DNA of 37,882 nt. Source: Bacteroidota bacterium. Its GTDB lineage: Bacteria > Bacteroidota > Bacteroidia > B-17B0 > Aurantibacillaceae. Shown piece by piece: positions 27,554 to 36,423 of the stretch. Location of the stretch: NCBI GenBank assembly GCA_021155905.1, contig JAJNBG010000036.1:1-37882 (forward strand), given 5' to 3'. The first letter of the stretch is position 1; each line of letters opens with the position of its first letter. Under the pieces are notes generated by a model. It was given only the letters and a program-made list of their open reading frames with translations, had not been told where the DNA came from and did no database searches. The position numbers and the translations under genes were made by a program.

Positions 27554-29503
27554 ATGAAACATAACTTGCTCTTAATTTTCTTTTTTATTTTTTCATGCAG
27601 TATTTGCCAGGCCCAAACTATGGATTCTTTGTGGGCTGTTTATAATAATACAAGCCAGAATGATACTTCCCGTATAAAAGCTTTGCTTTCAATTGCAAAA
27701 ACTATCAGGGACAGTAAGCCCGATTCCTCCATCTTACTGGCCGAACAGGCTATAAAACTCGCTGCTGCACTTCCGAACGGAAAAGGAGAACCTTTTATTG
27801 CAAAAGCGCATATCAGTATCGGCACAGCTTATGACCGTTCGCGTAATCATCCCAAAGCCATGGAACACGCTTTAACCGCCTTACGGTATTACGAAAAGGT
27901 TAATGACAAGCGTTACCGCGGCATCTGTTACAACCTGGTAGGTATCATTTATCTTGCACTTTCGGATTATACTCATGCGGTAAATTACATCAACCGATCT
28001 CTGGAAATACGGAAAGAAATTAAAGATACGTTGGGCCTCACATCCTGTTATGGTAACCTGGGGATCATCTATTATAACCAGGCTGATTATCCTAAAGCCT
28101 TAGAGAATTTTTTTAAACAACTCGAATTATGTGAAAAGATCGAGGAGCAGTATAGCCTAAGTAACTGTTACAATGCCATAGGTTCTGTTTACAGTAGCCA
28201 AAAAAATTATAATAAAGCGTTGGAGTATTTTTTTAAATCTTTAAAAATAGCGCGCGACAATAACGACCAATCCGGCATTGGATATGGTTTTGAAAATATT
28301 GGTATCATGTATCATAATTCCGGAGACCATAAAAAAGCACTTCAGTATTATGATTCGTCTATTGCTATCTGCGAACTTACCGGTGATATAGGCGTGAAAA
28401 GCATAAATTATAAAAATAAGTCGGAGCTGTATGCCAAAACCGGCCAATACAAAGAAGCCTATGAATACCATATGAAGTATGCGCAAATTCATGACAGCAT
28501 TTTTAATTCAGAGAACAGTACGTTGTTGGGTGACATGAAAACGAATTTTGAAATAGAAAAGAAAGAAACTGAACTTAAACTGAAATCGGAAGCGCAGGAA
28601 GCACTTTCAGCAAAAGAAAAACAGAAACAACAACTCATCATCATTTCAATAAGCATTGGATTATTTCTTGTCTTGATTTTCACCGGTTTTATTTACCGAA
28701 GTAACCGGCAAAAACAAAAAACCAATTTGATAATATCAGAGCAAAACAAAGAGATCACGGACAGTATCAATTACGCGCTGCGCATACAAAAGGCCAAGCT
28801 CCCGAAAATGACGGATGTATTGAAAGCTTTTCCTGAGAGCTTTATTTTGTTTAAACCAAAAGCGATCGTGAGCGGGGATTTCTATTTCTTTCAGCAAAAA
28901 CAAAATGTATCTGTTATAGCTGCTGCAGATTGCACAGGCCACGGTGTTCCTGGCGCATTTATGAGCATTATTGGCTGCGAAAGACTGGAAGATGCAGTAA
29001 CACAATCCAACACAACCTCGGAAACTTTAAAGCGTTTGAATAAAGGCATGAAGGCATCTCTTCGACAATCTGCGAATGAAGAATCGACGAGGGACGGAAT
29101 GGATATTGCTTTGTGCCATTTAAATCCCACAACAAGAGAATTGCGATATGCAGCTGCCAACCGGCCACTTTGGATCATAGAAAAAAATAAAAACGAAATT
29201 CACGAGACCAAGGCCACTAAAAAAGCCATTGGTGGTCTTACGGAGGATGAACAGGAATTTACTGAACATGTTTTCACGTTGAATCCGGGCGATACATTTT
29301 ACATTTTTTCCGATGGATATGCTGATCAATTCGGAGGGCAGGATCAAAAGAAAATGACTACTAAACGGTTTAAAGATTTTCTTCTTTCTATTCAATCACA
29401 AAGTATGGAAGAGCAGGAAATTTCTTTGAATGACTATTTTGACAAATGGAAAGACGGCTCTGAGCAGATTGATGATGTGTTAATCATTGGGATCAGAGTA
29501 TAG
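27554..29503 (+). CDS. TPR-sensor SpoIIE phosphatase (paralog 9)
   Basis: Predicted transmembrane phosphatase, 649 residues from the ATG at 27554. That start is preferred because it begins a clear signal peptide (MKHNLLLIFFFIFSC, ending near QAQ); an in-frame ATG at 27467 would add 29 residues in front of it. About six TPR repeats follow, with IYYNQADYPKALENF and VYSSQKNYNKALEYF as examples. Then come a coiled coil, a membrane helix near 361-382 and SINYALRIQ near 403. The SpoIIE domain differs from the leftward group: the MPVGKGE segment is replaced by KAIGGLTEDE, the core reads ADCTGHG, and the last motif is EQIDD. It also has SDGYADQFGG. Metal-site residues appear complete. Confidence 0.9.
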   Translation: MKHNLLLIFFFIFSCSICQAQTMDSLWAVYNNTSQNDTSRIKALLSIAKTIRDSKPDSSILLAEQAIKLAAALPNGKGEPFIAKAHISIGTAYDRSRNHPKAMEHALTALRYYEKVNDKRYRGICYNLVGIIYLALSDYTHAVNYINRSLEIRKEIKDTLGLTSCYGNLGIIYYNQADYPKALENFFKQLELCEKIEEQYSLSNCYNAIGSVYSSQKNYNKALEYFFKSLKIARDNNDQSGIGYGFENIGIMYHNSGDHKKALQYYDSSIAICELTGDIGVKSINYKNKSELYAKTGQYKEAYEYHMKYAQIHDSIFNSENSTLLGDMKTNFEIEKKETELKLKSEAQEALSAKEKQKQQLIIISISIGLFLVLIFTGFIYRSNRQKQKTNLIISEQNKEITDSINYALRIQKAKLPKMTDVLKAFPESFILFKPKAIVSGDFYFFQQKQNVSVIAAADCTGHGVPGAFMSIIGCERLEDAVTQSNTTSETLKRLNKGMKASLRQSANEESTRDGMDIALCHLNPTTRELRYAAANRPLWIIEKNKNEIHETKATKKAIGGLTEDEQEFTEHVFTLNPGDTFYIFSDGYADQFGGQDQKKMTTKRFKDFLLSIQSQSMEEQEISLNDYFDKWKDGSEQIDDVLIIGIRV

Positions 29504-29553
29504 TTGCAAATAATATGTAAAGTCTGATTGCTTAAATATTCATACACACACAA

Positions 29554-29585
29554 TTGTCCAGATTATATCAATGCTATTAGATTTG
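29554..29585 (+). promoter_or_regulatory. Candidate promoter of SpoIIE paralog 10
   Basis: A perfect -7 match, TAGATTTG, occupies 29578-29585, and a TTG lies at 29554-29556, 21 bases upstream. Transcription would begin near 29590, leaving a leader of roughly 55-60 bases before the ATG at 29648. Its presence suggests paralog 10 is not solely dependent on the paralog 9 transcript. Confidence 0.45.
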
Positions 29586-29647
29586 CATTATAGATTTATC
29601 TCATCTTTGCCACTTTACACAAATTATTCTATATTTAATATCAGAAA

Positions 29648-31023
29648 ATGATAAAAAAATTAATAAACAAGGGTGTCAATCCTCAATTATCTTTTCATGA
29701 ACAGAAAAAAATCCGGCTGACAAATAGCTTTTCTCTGGTAGGGTTAACAATTGTCTCTTTCTTTCTATTTGGTTCTATCTTTTTTCCGATGGATGAAAAA
29801 ATGCAGGCCGGAGATGTCTTTTCACAATCGATTAACTTTTTTGTTTTTTGCATCATTTATGTTCTTTCCATAAAAGGTAAAAATTACGCATCGAGAGTTA
29901 TACTGGTATTATGGCTCCCTCTTTTTTTGTCCGCTGTTGCATTGTTTTGCGGTATTCAAATGACTGCTTCCTATATTTCAATAGTTCCCACTGCGTTAAT
30001 GGTTATTTTTTTATTCGACAGAAAAGCTGAAATAATATCTCTGTTTCTCTATTGTTTTATTGTTTTTATCCTTGTAATCCTGAATGAAAAATTTGCTTTT
30101 ATACCAAGACTACCAATTAATATAGAAAACTTTAGCTGGGTTTACATTTTTGAGTGCAGCATGTCGTTTATGTTCATCTATGTGATAGGCAATAGCTTTA
30201 AATCAGAGCATGCCAATTACCAGAAATTGATACTTCACTCTCACCAGGAACTGGAGACACAGAAACAGGATATAATTTCCAGTATCAATTATGCAAAAAG
30301 AATTCAACGGCCATATTACCTCATGAAGAAACCATTTCAAGAAGCCTGCCTCTGTACTTTATTTTTTACAAACCAAAAGATATAGTCAGTGGAGATTTTT
30401 ACTGGTTTCATGAAATTGATAATGACAATTGTATTATGGCATGTGCGGATTGTACCGGCCATGGTGTTCCGGGAGCATTTATGACCGTTATTGCCAGTAA
30501 TTTATTAAATCAAACAGTAATAGACAATAAAATATACGACCCGGCAACCATATTATATGAAGTAGATAAACTACTGAACATGACTTTAAAACAGGATAAG
30601 GAGCGCCTGGGCGTGCAGGATGGAATGGATATTACCTTGATCAGGATAGACAAACATAAAAACGAACTCATTGTTACAAGCGCCAAGCGGCCGGTGTTTT
30701 TTGTAAGTGATAATAAATTACAGGAATTTAAAGGCAGTAAAACTTCGATTGGAGGCATGCGTGAAGGCGAAAAGAAATTTGAAGAGTTTATACTGAGGTA
30801 TAAGGAAGATGATATGCTTTATATGTTTACTGACGGTTTTCACGATCAATTCGGCGGAGAAAAAGGAAAAAAATATTCAACTAAACGATTGAAAGAAAAA
30901 TTATTCGCCATTCATAAAGATTCAATATCCGAACAAAAAGAAAAACTGGAAAAGGAAATTTTGAAGTGGAAAGGAGACCTGGAACAGGTGGATGACATTT
31001 GTATCGCCGGTATACGTTTTTAG
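29648..31023 (+). pseudogene. Frameshifted membrane-sensor SpoIIE phosphatase (paralog 10)
   Basis: The reading frame is split at about 30308-30310. The first part (from 29648) encodes six hydrophobic helices, a coiled coil and SINYAKRIQ, then runs into a wrong-frame tail and stops at 30385. The frame beginning at 30310 continues with AILPHEETI, YKPKDIVSGDFYW and the full SpoIIE core (ADCTGHG, QDGMD, FTDGFHDQFGG, EQVDD) to 31023. One missing base, most simply a G in the CGGCC run, restores a protein of about 458 residues. That matches paralog 1 (454 residues) in length and architecture. No slippery heptamer is visible, so this is a mutation or a sequence error rather than programmed shifting. 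The catalytic residues are undamaged, suggesting the break is recent or artefactual. Confidence 0.85.
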
Positions 31024-31028
31024 TGGCT

Positions 31029-31316
31029 TTACACAAGCCTCCTCAGGAAAAATGTCCCGAAAGGTACTAACGACAATAGAAAAGCTAAAACCGATTTTTT
31101 TAAAGACAACTTCACTTTAAAAAACATCAGTGCTAATAGGATCGTAAAAGCAACGAACAAAGCTCCGTGAATAGAACCCACAGGACGAACATACTCCGGC
31201 GTATTATAAAAGTATTTTAAAGGCATGGCAATAAACAATAAGACCAAATAGCTATAGCCTTCAATTTTACCAATTAATAAAAACCATTTGGTGATGTTTT
31301 GATGAGAATGTTCCAT
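31029..31316 (-). CDS. DUF3817 small membrane protein
   Basis: A 95-residue protein with three hydrophobic helices. It resembles the DUF3817 family, with a GYSYLVLLFIAMPLKY segment, GSIHGALF in the middle and VPFGTF near the end. The function is unknown. I chose the ATG ending at 31316; the longer frame to 31331 would need a TTG start. It lies 23 bp after the helicase-like gene and probably ends this operon. It converges on SpoIIE paralog 10 with only five bases between the stops and no visible terminator hairpin. Confidence 0.8.
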   Translation of the reverse strand: MEHSHQNITKWFLLIGKIEGYSYLVLLFIAMPLKYFYNTPEYVRPVGSIHGALFVAFTILLALMFFKVKLSLKKSVLAFLLSLVPFGTFFLRRLV

Positions 31317-31339
31317 GTGTACAAGGTACAAGAATATAC

Positions 31340-31954
31340 CTATTGTTCTACCTCAACTATGATTGGAGCGATGATGAATTTCTCGATCAGTTTTTCAACC
31401 TTTTCGTTTAACTCGCTCGCAAATACCAGGTGTTGACATTTCGGGAGACTTAAAGCCAGACGATCGATTTGTCCCTGTGCGGAAATTTTAATCATCATTT
31501 CAGCGTCGTCAATTACAAATAATTTAATTTTATTCAGATTAAAATTCTTCTTAAAATAAATTTCCATTACTCGTTTAGGAGTTCCGATCACGATATCTGT
31601 TCCAAAATAAATTGCTTCTGTCTGTTTATCGATTTTCCGGCCTTCAAATACTGCTTCAGCTCTCAGGTCCGTGTTGTAAGACAACAATTTAAACTGCTCC
31701 AGCATGGCTAAGGCCTTTTCTTCATTCTCCACAATAATTAAAGCACGGGGCGCATCCTCAAAGGCACTTCCTAATTTTTGAATAGCTGAAATCAACGCCG
31801 TTGAACTTTTCCCGCTACCTTCAGGAGCTATGCCAATCACATCTGCTCCACCATTGATTTTTGGAATGCATTTTAACTGCAACTCTTTCGGTTCTTCAAA
31901 CCCATGTTCCAACAAAGCCGAAGCTAATTTCTTATTTAATTTTTCTTTAAACAT
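31340..31954 (-). CDS. Single-domain DEAD-box helicase-like protein
   Basis: A 204-residue protein corresponding to only the first RecA-like domain of a DEAD-box RNA helicase. A Q-motif-like start (GFEEPKELQLKCIP, residues 18-31) is followed by a P-loop APEGSGKSS, a GTPKR motif (Ib) and VIDDAEMM in place of the DEAD motif. A HLVFASE stretch stands where motif III (SAT) is expected. The second RecA domain is absent and no remnant follows, because the next gene begins 23 bp later. It starts two bases after the mltG stop, so it belongs to that operon. With Asp-Asp-Ala-Glu the ATPase site may work, but unwinding by a lone domain is doubtful. It may be a regulatory relative rather than a broken helicase. 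Confidence 0.75.
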   Translation of the reverse strand: MFKEKLNKKLASALLEHGFEEPKELQLKCIPKINGGADVIGIAPEGSGKSSTALISAIQKLGSAFEDAPRALIIVENEEKALAMLEQFKLLSYNTDLRAEAVFEGRKIDKQTEAIYFGTDIVIGTPKRVMEIYFKKNFNLNKIKLFVIDDAEMMIKISAQGQIDRLALSLPKCQHLVFASELNEKVEKLIEKFIIAPIIVEVEQ

Positions 31955-31956
31955 AC

Positions 31957-33006
31957 TTATCGTTTAATGCCTTTTTTATTTAATGCGTCCTGGTATGCTT
32001 TTGCGTTTTTCTGATGAACAGAATAGTCATTTGTGAAACAGGAGAATCCGCTGAAATCAGGTTTCGCACAAAAGTAAGTGTAATTATGTTTTGTGTAGTT
32101 TAAAACTGCATCAATCGTAGATGGATTCACCAGACAAATCGGGCCTGGCGGTAACCCTTTATATTTATAGGTATTATAAGGGGAATCAATTTCTTTATCC
32201 GAAGACAAAACCCTTTGTACATCAAAATTTCCATTAGCAAACACGACGGTTGGATCCGCCTGCAAACGCATATCCTGCTTTAATCTATTGATGTAAACCC
32301 CTGCAATTTTTTGCTGCTCCGACTTGATACTGCTTTCGCTTTGCACAATAGAGGCGATCGTCACAAGCTCCGGCACTGTATACCCTAAAGCTTTAGCCTT
32401 GTCTTTTTTCGCTTTGGTCCAGACTGAATCATACGTTTTATCCAGTAAATCAAACAATTCGCTGATATGCGTTGTCCAGGTTACCTCATAGGTTTCAGGA
32501 ATAATAAAGGCCATAAAATTTTCTCCGTTTAAGCCGTATTGTTCTTCCAATAATGGGTCGTTTGAGCAATAGTCTTCCAGCTCAGATTTTTCGATTTCCA
32601 GCTTCTCTGAAACGTAGTCAATAAACTGTTCTTTGGTTCTGATCTGCGAATTAAAAAACAATTTTACTTTTTCCTGTTTACCATTCACGATCATTTTCAC
32701 AATCGACCGGTTGCTCATCTTCGCGTCAATCCTGTATTTGCCTGGATTGATATGCTCCGGTAAATCCATTTCCCTTGCCATCCATTCAAAGCTCTGCTGG
32801 TCATCAATGATATTGTGTGAATACAATTCATCTAACACATCATCAAACGTCGCATTCGTTTTAATATAAATATGGGTGAATTTCTTTCCATCCAGGTGAA
32901 CATTGCTTTTAAAAATGTTCTGATAGACCCAGTATCCGGCGAAAGCCAAAGTGGCCAGGACAAGAAAAAGAGTTATTTTTTTTAAGACACTGCCTTTCCT
33001 TGCCAT
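31957..33006 (-). CDS. mltG: Endolytic murein transglycosylase MltG
   Basis: Inner-membrane lytic transglycosylase (YceG family) that cuts nascent glycan strands and so influences chain length. The 349-residue protein has an N-terminal anchor helix (about residues 10-28), a LysM-like region and the YceG catalytic domain. The catalytic glutamate is visible in ASIVQSESS (near residue 223), followed by the conserved YINRL and QADPTV segments and GLPPGPI toward the end. The start ATG overlaps the upstream permease stop by one base, indicating coupling. The order permease-mltG-helicase-like-DUF3817 is tightly packed. Confidence 0.95.
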   Translation of the reverse strand: MARKGSVLKKITLFLVLATLAFAGYWVYQNIFKSNVHLDGKKFTHIYIKTNATFDDVLDELYSHNIIDDQQSFEWMAREMDLPEHINPGKYRIDAKMSNRSIVKMIVNGKQEKVKLFFNSQIRTKEQFIDYVSEKLEIEKSELEDYCSNDPLLEEQYGLNGENFMAFIIPETYEVTWTTHISELFDLLDKTYDSVWTKAKKDKAKALGYTVPELVTIASIVQSESSIKSEQQKIAGVYINRLKQDMRLQADPTVVFANGNFDVQRVLSSDKEIDSPYNTYKYKGLPPGPICLVNPSTIDAVLNYTKHNYTYFCAKPDFSGFSCFTNDYSVHQKNAKAYQDALNKKGIKR

Positions 33007-33812
33007 TACAAAAAGATCTCCTTAATTAAAACAAAAACTCCAACAACCAGTGTGAACCAGCCAAAAGCCGGTTTTAATTTTTTGGAAGAAATCTTATTGG
33101 ACAATAAGCTTCCCAATAAAATTCCAATGCCACACACGGCAGAAATCATAATTAAAAATTTCCAATCCAAATTCTGATGTCCCAGGTTTCCTAAAAATCC
33201 AATGATTGAGTTAAGGGCAACAACGCATAACGAGGTTCCAATGGCTTTTTTAAAATTTAAGCGCATGAAGATCATCAACACCGGAACTATGATAAAACCA
33301 CCACCGGCACCAACAAAACCTGTTATCACACCAATGATAATACCTAAGAGAATCACAAACGGGACACCTAAAGGCGTTTTAGTAAATTCATTCCACTTGA
33401 CATCCTTGATTCTGTTCGGCTTGCGGTTAATGATCATAGAGTATGAAGCGCTCAAAATAAGTAAAGCGAACACGACCATAATTAAAGTGTGTTTTTCGAT
33501 TACCCAACCGTTGAACTCAAACTTTGCAGGAATAACGGGCATAATAAATTTACGCATACAAAACACCGTCGTAATGGAGGCCAACGCAAAATTTAAAATT
33601 GCTTCTGCACTCACCTCACCTTTCCTAACGTAACTGATCGCCCCTACCAGGGCAGTTATTCCGACAATAAAAAGTGAATAGGTTGTTGCCAGATCTGCTT
33701 CAATACAAAGGATATATACTAAAACAGGCACCCCAAGAAGTGAACCGCCTCCACCGATCAATCCCAGGATCATTCCAATGATTAAAAATGCTATGAGCCC
33801 TGCTATGATCAT
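33006..33812 (-). CDS. TauE/SafE family (TSUP) permease
   Basis: Polytopic inner-membrane protein of 268 residues with about eight hydrophobic helices, matching the TauE/SafE (TSUP) family of anion exporters, often for sulfite or organosulfonates. The duplicated half-signature is visible: GLIGGGGSLLGVPVL near residue 20 and GFVGAGGGFIIVPVLM near residue 165. The substrate cannot be deduced. The stop overlaps the mltG start by one base, and the gene lies 49 bp downstream of aspS. Confidence 0.9.
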   Translation of the reverse strand: MIIAGLIAFLIIGMILGLIGGGGSLLGVPVLVYILCIEADLATTYSLFIVGITALVGAISYVRKGEVSAEAILNFALASITTVFCMRKFIMPVIPAKFEFNGWVIEKHTLIMVVFALLILSASYSMIINRKPNRIKDVKWNEFTKTPLGVPFVILLGIIIGVITGFVGAGGGFIIVPVLMIFMRLNFKKAIGTSLCVVALNSIIGFLGNLGHQNLDWKFLIMISAVCGIGILLGSLLSNKISSKKLKPAFGWFTLVVGVFVLIKEIFL

Positions 33813-33861
33813 TTGTTTATCTTTTTACCACATCCGCGCTTAAGCTTTTGAGGATGCTGAT

Positions 33862-35649
33862 TTATTTTGTTGCTGCCTGACCAACCACCGAAATTATATT
33901 TAATTCCTTCAGCTGTTCATCACTGATTTCACTAGGGCTATCTATCATCACATCGCGTCCTGAATTGTTTTTCGGAAAAGCTATAAAATCACGGATGCTA
34001 TCACTGCCACCAAATAAAGAACACAAGCGGTCGAAGCCGAATGCCAATCCTCCGTGCGGAGGCGCACCGAATTCAAATGCATTCATTAAAAACCCAAATT
34101 GTTTTTGCGCCTCTTCTTTGGTGAAACCTAAAAGATCAAACATTTGCGCCTGGAGTGCTCTATCATGGATACGGATGCTTCCTCCACCGATTTCCACGCC
34201 ATTGATAACTAAATCATAAGCATTCGCTCTTACCGTGCCTGGATCTGTTTTCAATAAATTAAAATCTTCGGGTTTCGGAGATGTAAATGGATGATGTTTG
34301 GCATGCCAACGGCCAGCCAACGACGCTAATAAATTTGGATCGCCATCGTTCCATTCTAACAACGGAAAATCGATCACCCAAAGTGCCGAAAATTTTGTTT
34401 TATCTCTTAACCCTAAACGTGCGCCCATTTCAAGACGGAGTTCACTCATGGCTTTGCGGGTCGTTTCCTCTGGGCCCGCTAAAACCAATATCAGGTCACC
34501 AGGTTCTGAACCACAGGCAGCAGACCATGCTTTCAGGTCTTCTTCATTGTAAAATTTATCAACGCTTGATTTAATTGTACCATCTGCATTATGGCGTGCG
34601 TACACCAGGCCGGTTGCTCCAAGCTGAGGGCGTTTAACCCATTCGGTCAGTTCGTCTAACTGCTTACGGGTATACTCTGCCGCTCCTTTGGTACAAATCG
34701 CCAGGACCAGCTCAGCGTCATCAAATACTTTAAAGTTTTTACCGGATGTGGTCTGTTTAAAATCAACAAACTTCATCTCGAAACGGGTATCGGGTTTGTC
34801 ATTACCGTAATACTTCATCGCGTCCGCATAGGTCATATGCGGAACATTAGGCATATCAATGTTTTTAACCGACTTAAATAAATGACGAACCAATCCTTCA
34901 AATGTATCCAGGATGTCTTGTTGTTCCACAAAGCTCATCTCACAATCGATTTGAGTAAATTCCGGTTGCCTGTCAGCTCTCAAATCTTCGTCCCTGAAAC
35001 ATTTGACGATCTGGTAATATCTGTCAAACCCACCAACCATTAATAATTGCTTGAAAGTTTGCGGAGATTGCGGCAAAGCATAAAACTGCCCTTCATTCAT
35101 TCGGCTTGGTACAACGAAATCGCGTGCGCCTTCAGGAGTTGATTTGATCAACACAGGAGTTTCCACTTCCAGAAAGTTTAATTTATCCAGGTAATTACGT
35201 GTTTCAATCGCCATACGGTGGCGCAGCTCCAGGTTCTTACGAACTTCGTTCCGTCGCAAATCAAGGTAACGGTACTTCATACGCAACTCGTCTCCTCCAT
35301 CCGTATTGTCTTCAATAGTAAACGGTGGAGTTTGGGATCCGTTTAATACTTTGAATTCGCTAACTAATATTTCAATTTCTCCGGTTGGATTATTTTTATT
35401 CTTACTCGAACGCTCGATCACTGTTCCGGTTACCTGTATTACAAATTCACGACTGACACTTCGTGCCTGTGCATTCATATTCTTGTCCACATCTTCATTA
35501 AATGCCAGTTGAGTGATACCGTAACGATCTCTCAAGTCGATGAATGTCATCCCTCCCAGGTCTCTGGATTTTTGCACCCAGCCACTCAAAGTAACCTGTT
35601 TAGTAACGTCTGATAATCGTAATTCGCCGCAAGTGTGTGTACGTAACAT
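33862..35649 (-). CDS. aspS: Aspartyl-tRNA synthetase
   Basis: Class II aminoacyl-tRNA synthetase charging tRNA-Asp, 595 residues, the bacterial type with a GAD insertion. The N-terminal OB-fold anticodon-binding domain includes [13 protein letters not shown] and FIDLRDRYG. Motif 2 is [18 protein letters not shown] near residue 213, and motif 3 is GLAFGFDRL near residue 536. The C-terminal [10 protein letters not shown] segment is typical of the bacterial enzyme. It lies between the superoxide dismutase (32 bp upstream) and the permease. Whether it also charges tRNA-Asn cannot be judged here. Confidence 0.97.
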   Translation of the reverse strand: MLRTHTCGELRLSDVTKQVTLSGWVQKSRDLGGMTFIDLRDRYGITQLAFNEDVDKNMNAQARSVSREFVIQVTGTVIERSSKNKNNPTGEIEILVSEFKVLNGSQTPPFTIEDNTDGGDELRMKYRYLDLRRNEVRKNLELRHRMAIETRNYLDKLNFLEVETPVLIKSTPEGARDFVVPSRMNEGQFYALPQSPQTFKQLLMVGGFDRYYQIVKCFRDEDLRADRQPEFTQIDCEMSFVEQQDILDTFEGLVRHLFKSVKNIDMPNVPHMTYADAMKYYGNDKPDTRFEMKFVDFKQTTSGKNFKVFDDAELVLAICTKGAAEYTRKQLDELTEWVKRPQLGATGLVYARHNADGTIKSSVDKFYNEEDLKAWSAACGSEPGDLILVLAGPEETTRKAMSELRLEMGARLGLRDKTKFSALWVIDFPLLEWNDGDPNLLASLAGRWHAKHHPFTSPKPEDFNLLKTDPGTVRANAYDLVINGVEIGGGSIRIHDRALQAQMFDLLGFTKEEAQKQFGFLMNAFEFGAPPHGGLAFGFDRLCSLFGGSDSIRDFIAFPKNNSGRDVMIDSPSEISDEQLKELNIISVVGQAATK

Positions 35650-35681
35650 AATAAAAATTTAAGGCTCTAATTTACCGAAAA

Positions 35682-36422
35682 TCAGCGAGATTGATATAAT
35701 TCTTCCGCTTTTTCCCAGTTTGCAAGGTTCCACCAATTGGCAATATAATCCGCACGCTTGTTCTGGTATTTTAAATAATAAGCATGTTCCCAGACATCCA
35801 ATGCCATAATAATATTTCCTTTCTGCTCTGCCACTTTCATTAATGGATTATCCTGGTTCGGCGTAGTCGTGATCATCAATTTACCATTTTGCAAAATAAG
35901 CCAACACCATCCGCTTCCAAAATGTTTGGCAGCTTTTTCAGAGAACTGCTTTTTAAATTCATCAAAGGATTTGAAATCTTTGCTGATCGCTTCTGCTAAT
36001 TTTCCCGAAGGGCTGTTTGGTTTTGATTCTTTGTTAGGTTTTAATAAGGTCCAGAATAAAGTATGATTTACGTGACCTCCTAAATTATTTCTGATAACAG
36101 CAGACGTTGTGGAATCGATATGTTTACACTTGGTCATATCATCTACCAGAAAATCAATATTGGTAGAAGGAGTTTCATTTAATTTAGTAACATAGGCCTG
36201 GTGATGTTTTGTATGATGAATCATCATCGTTTGTTCATCGATGAAAGGCTCTAAAGCATTATACGCGTATGGTAAAGGAGCTAAAGTAAATGGCGAAGAA
36301 GACGTACTTTGATTGCCCAGAGTTTCCAATGCACTTAACTGATCATTACTTACCAATTTGGTAGCTATGCCTGAAAGGCCCAATAATCCTATCTTTTTAA
36401 AGAAATCTCTTCTGTCGCTCAT
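35682..36422 (-). CDS. Fe/Mn superoxide dismutase with Tat-like signal
   Basis: Superoxide dismutase of 246 residues converting superoxide to oxygen and peroxide. The four metal ligands align with the family: His69 (MIHHTKHHQAYV), His120 (GGHVNHTLFW), Asp209 and His213 (LDVWEHAYYLKY). The GGHVNH and NQDNPLM segments favour the Mn or cambialistic subtype, though the metal is not proven. Unlike typical cytoplasmic enzymes it begins with SDRRDFFKKIGLLGLSGIA, a twin-arginine export signal, so it may act in the periplasm after folding with its metal. The start is one base after the stop of the biotin carrier gene, so the two are probably co-transcribed. Confidence 0.93.
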   Translation of the reverse strand: MSDRRDFFKKIGLLGLSGIATKLVSNDQLSALETLGNQSTSSSPFTLAPLPYAYNALEPFIDEQTMMIHHTKHHQAYVTKLNETPSTNIDFLVDDMTKCKHIDSTTSAVIRNNLGGHVNHTLFWTLLKPNKESKPNSPSGKLAEAISKDFKSFDEFKKQFSEKAAKHFGSGWCWLILQNGKLMITTTPNQDNPLMKVAEQKGNIIMALDVWEHAYYLKYQNKRADYIANWWNLANWEKAEELYQSR

Positions 36423-36423
36423 T

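Larger units (their letters stand above)
7681..31023. other. Island of ten SpoIIE-type phosphatase paralogs
   Basis: Ten genes encode proteins ending in the same roughly 240-residue SpoIIE/PP2C-like domain. Eight run leftward (7681-25157) and two run rightward (27554-31023), with paaZ between the groups. All share the pre-catalytic SINYAKRIQ-type motif, SGDFYW or a close variant, a D(S/C)TGHGVPGAF loop, a DG(M/F)D motif, a (T/S)DG(Y/F)xDQFGG motif and a terminal Q(V/I)DD. The sensor halves differ from gene to gene. The layout suggests repeated tandem duplication with sensor divergence. Confidence 0.9.

Noticed and set aside
30300..30320. Programmed ribosomal frameshift in paralog 10
   Set aside because: No slippery heptamer, internal Shine-Dalgarno sequence or downstream pseudoknot was evident at the junction; a single-base loss explains it better.
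30436..31023. Independent short phosphatase starting at 30436
   Set aside because: This start would leave out the KPKDIVSGDFYW segment, which holds part of the metal site; the correct frame is open upstream to 30310 and joins the sensor half.
33202..33633. 143-codon open frame on the plus strand
   Set aside because: It is antisense to the TauE/SafE permease, which has clear family motifs; the reverse product has none.
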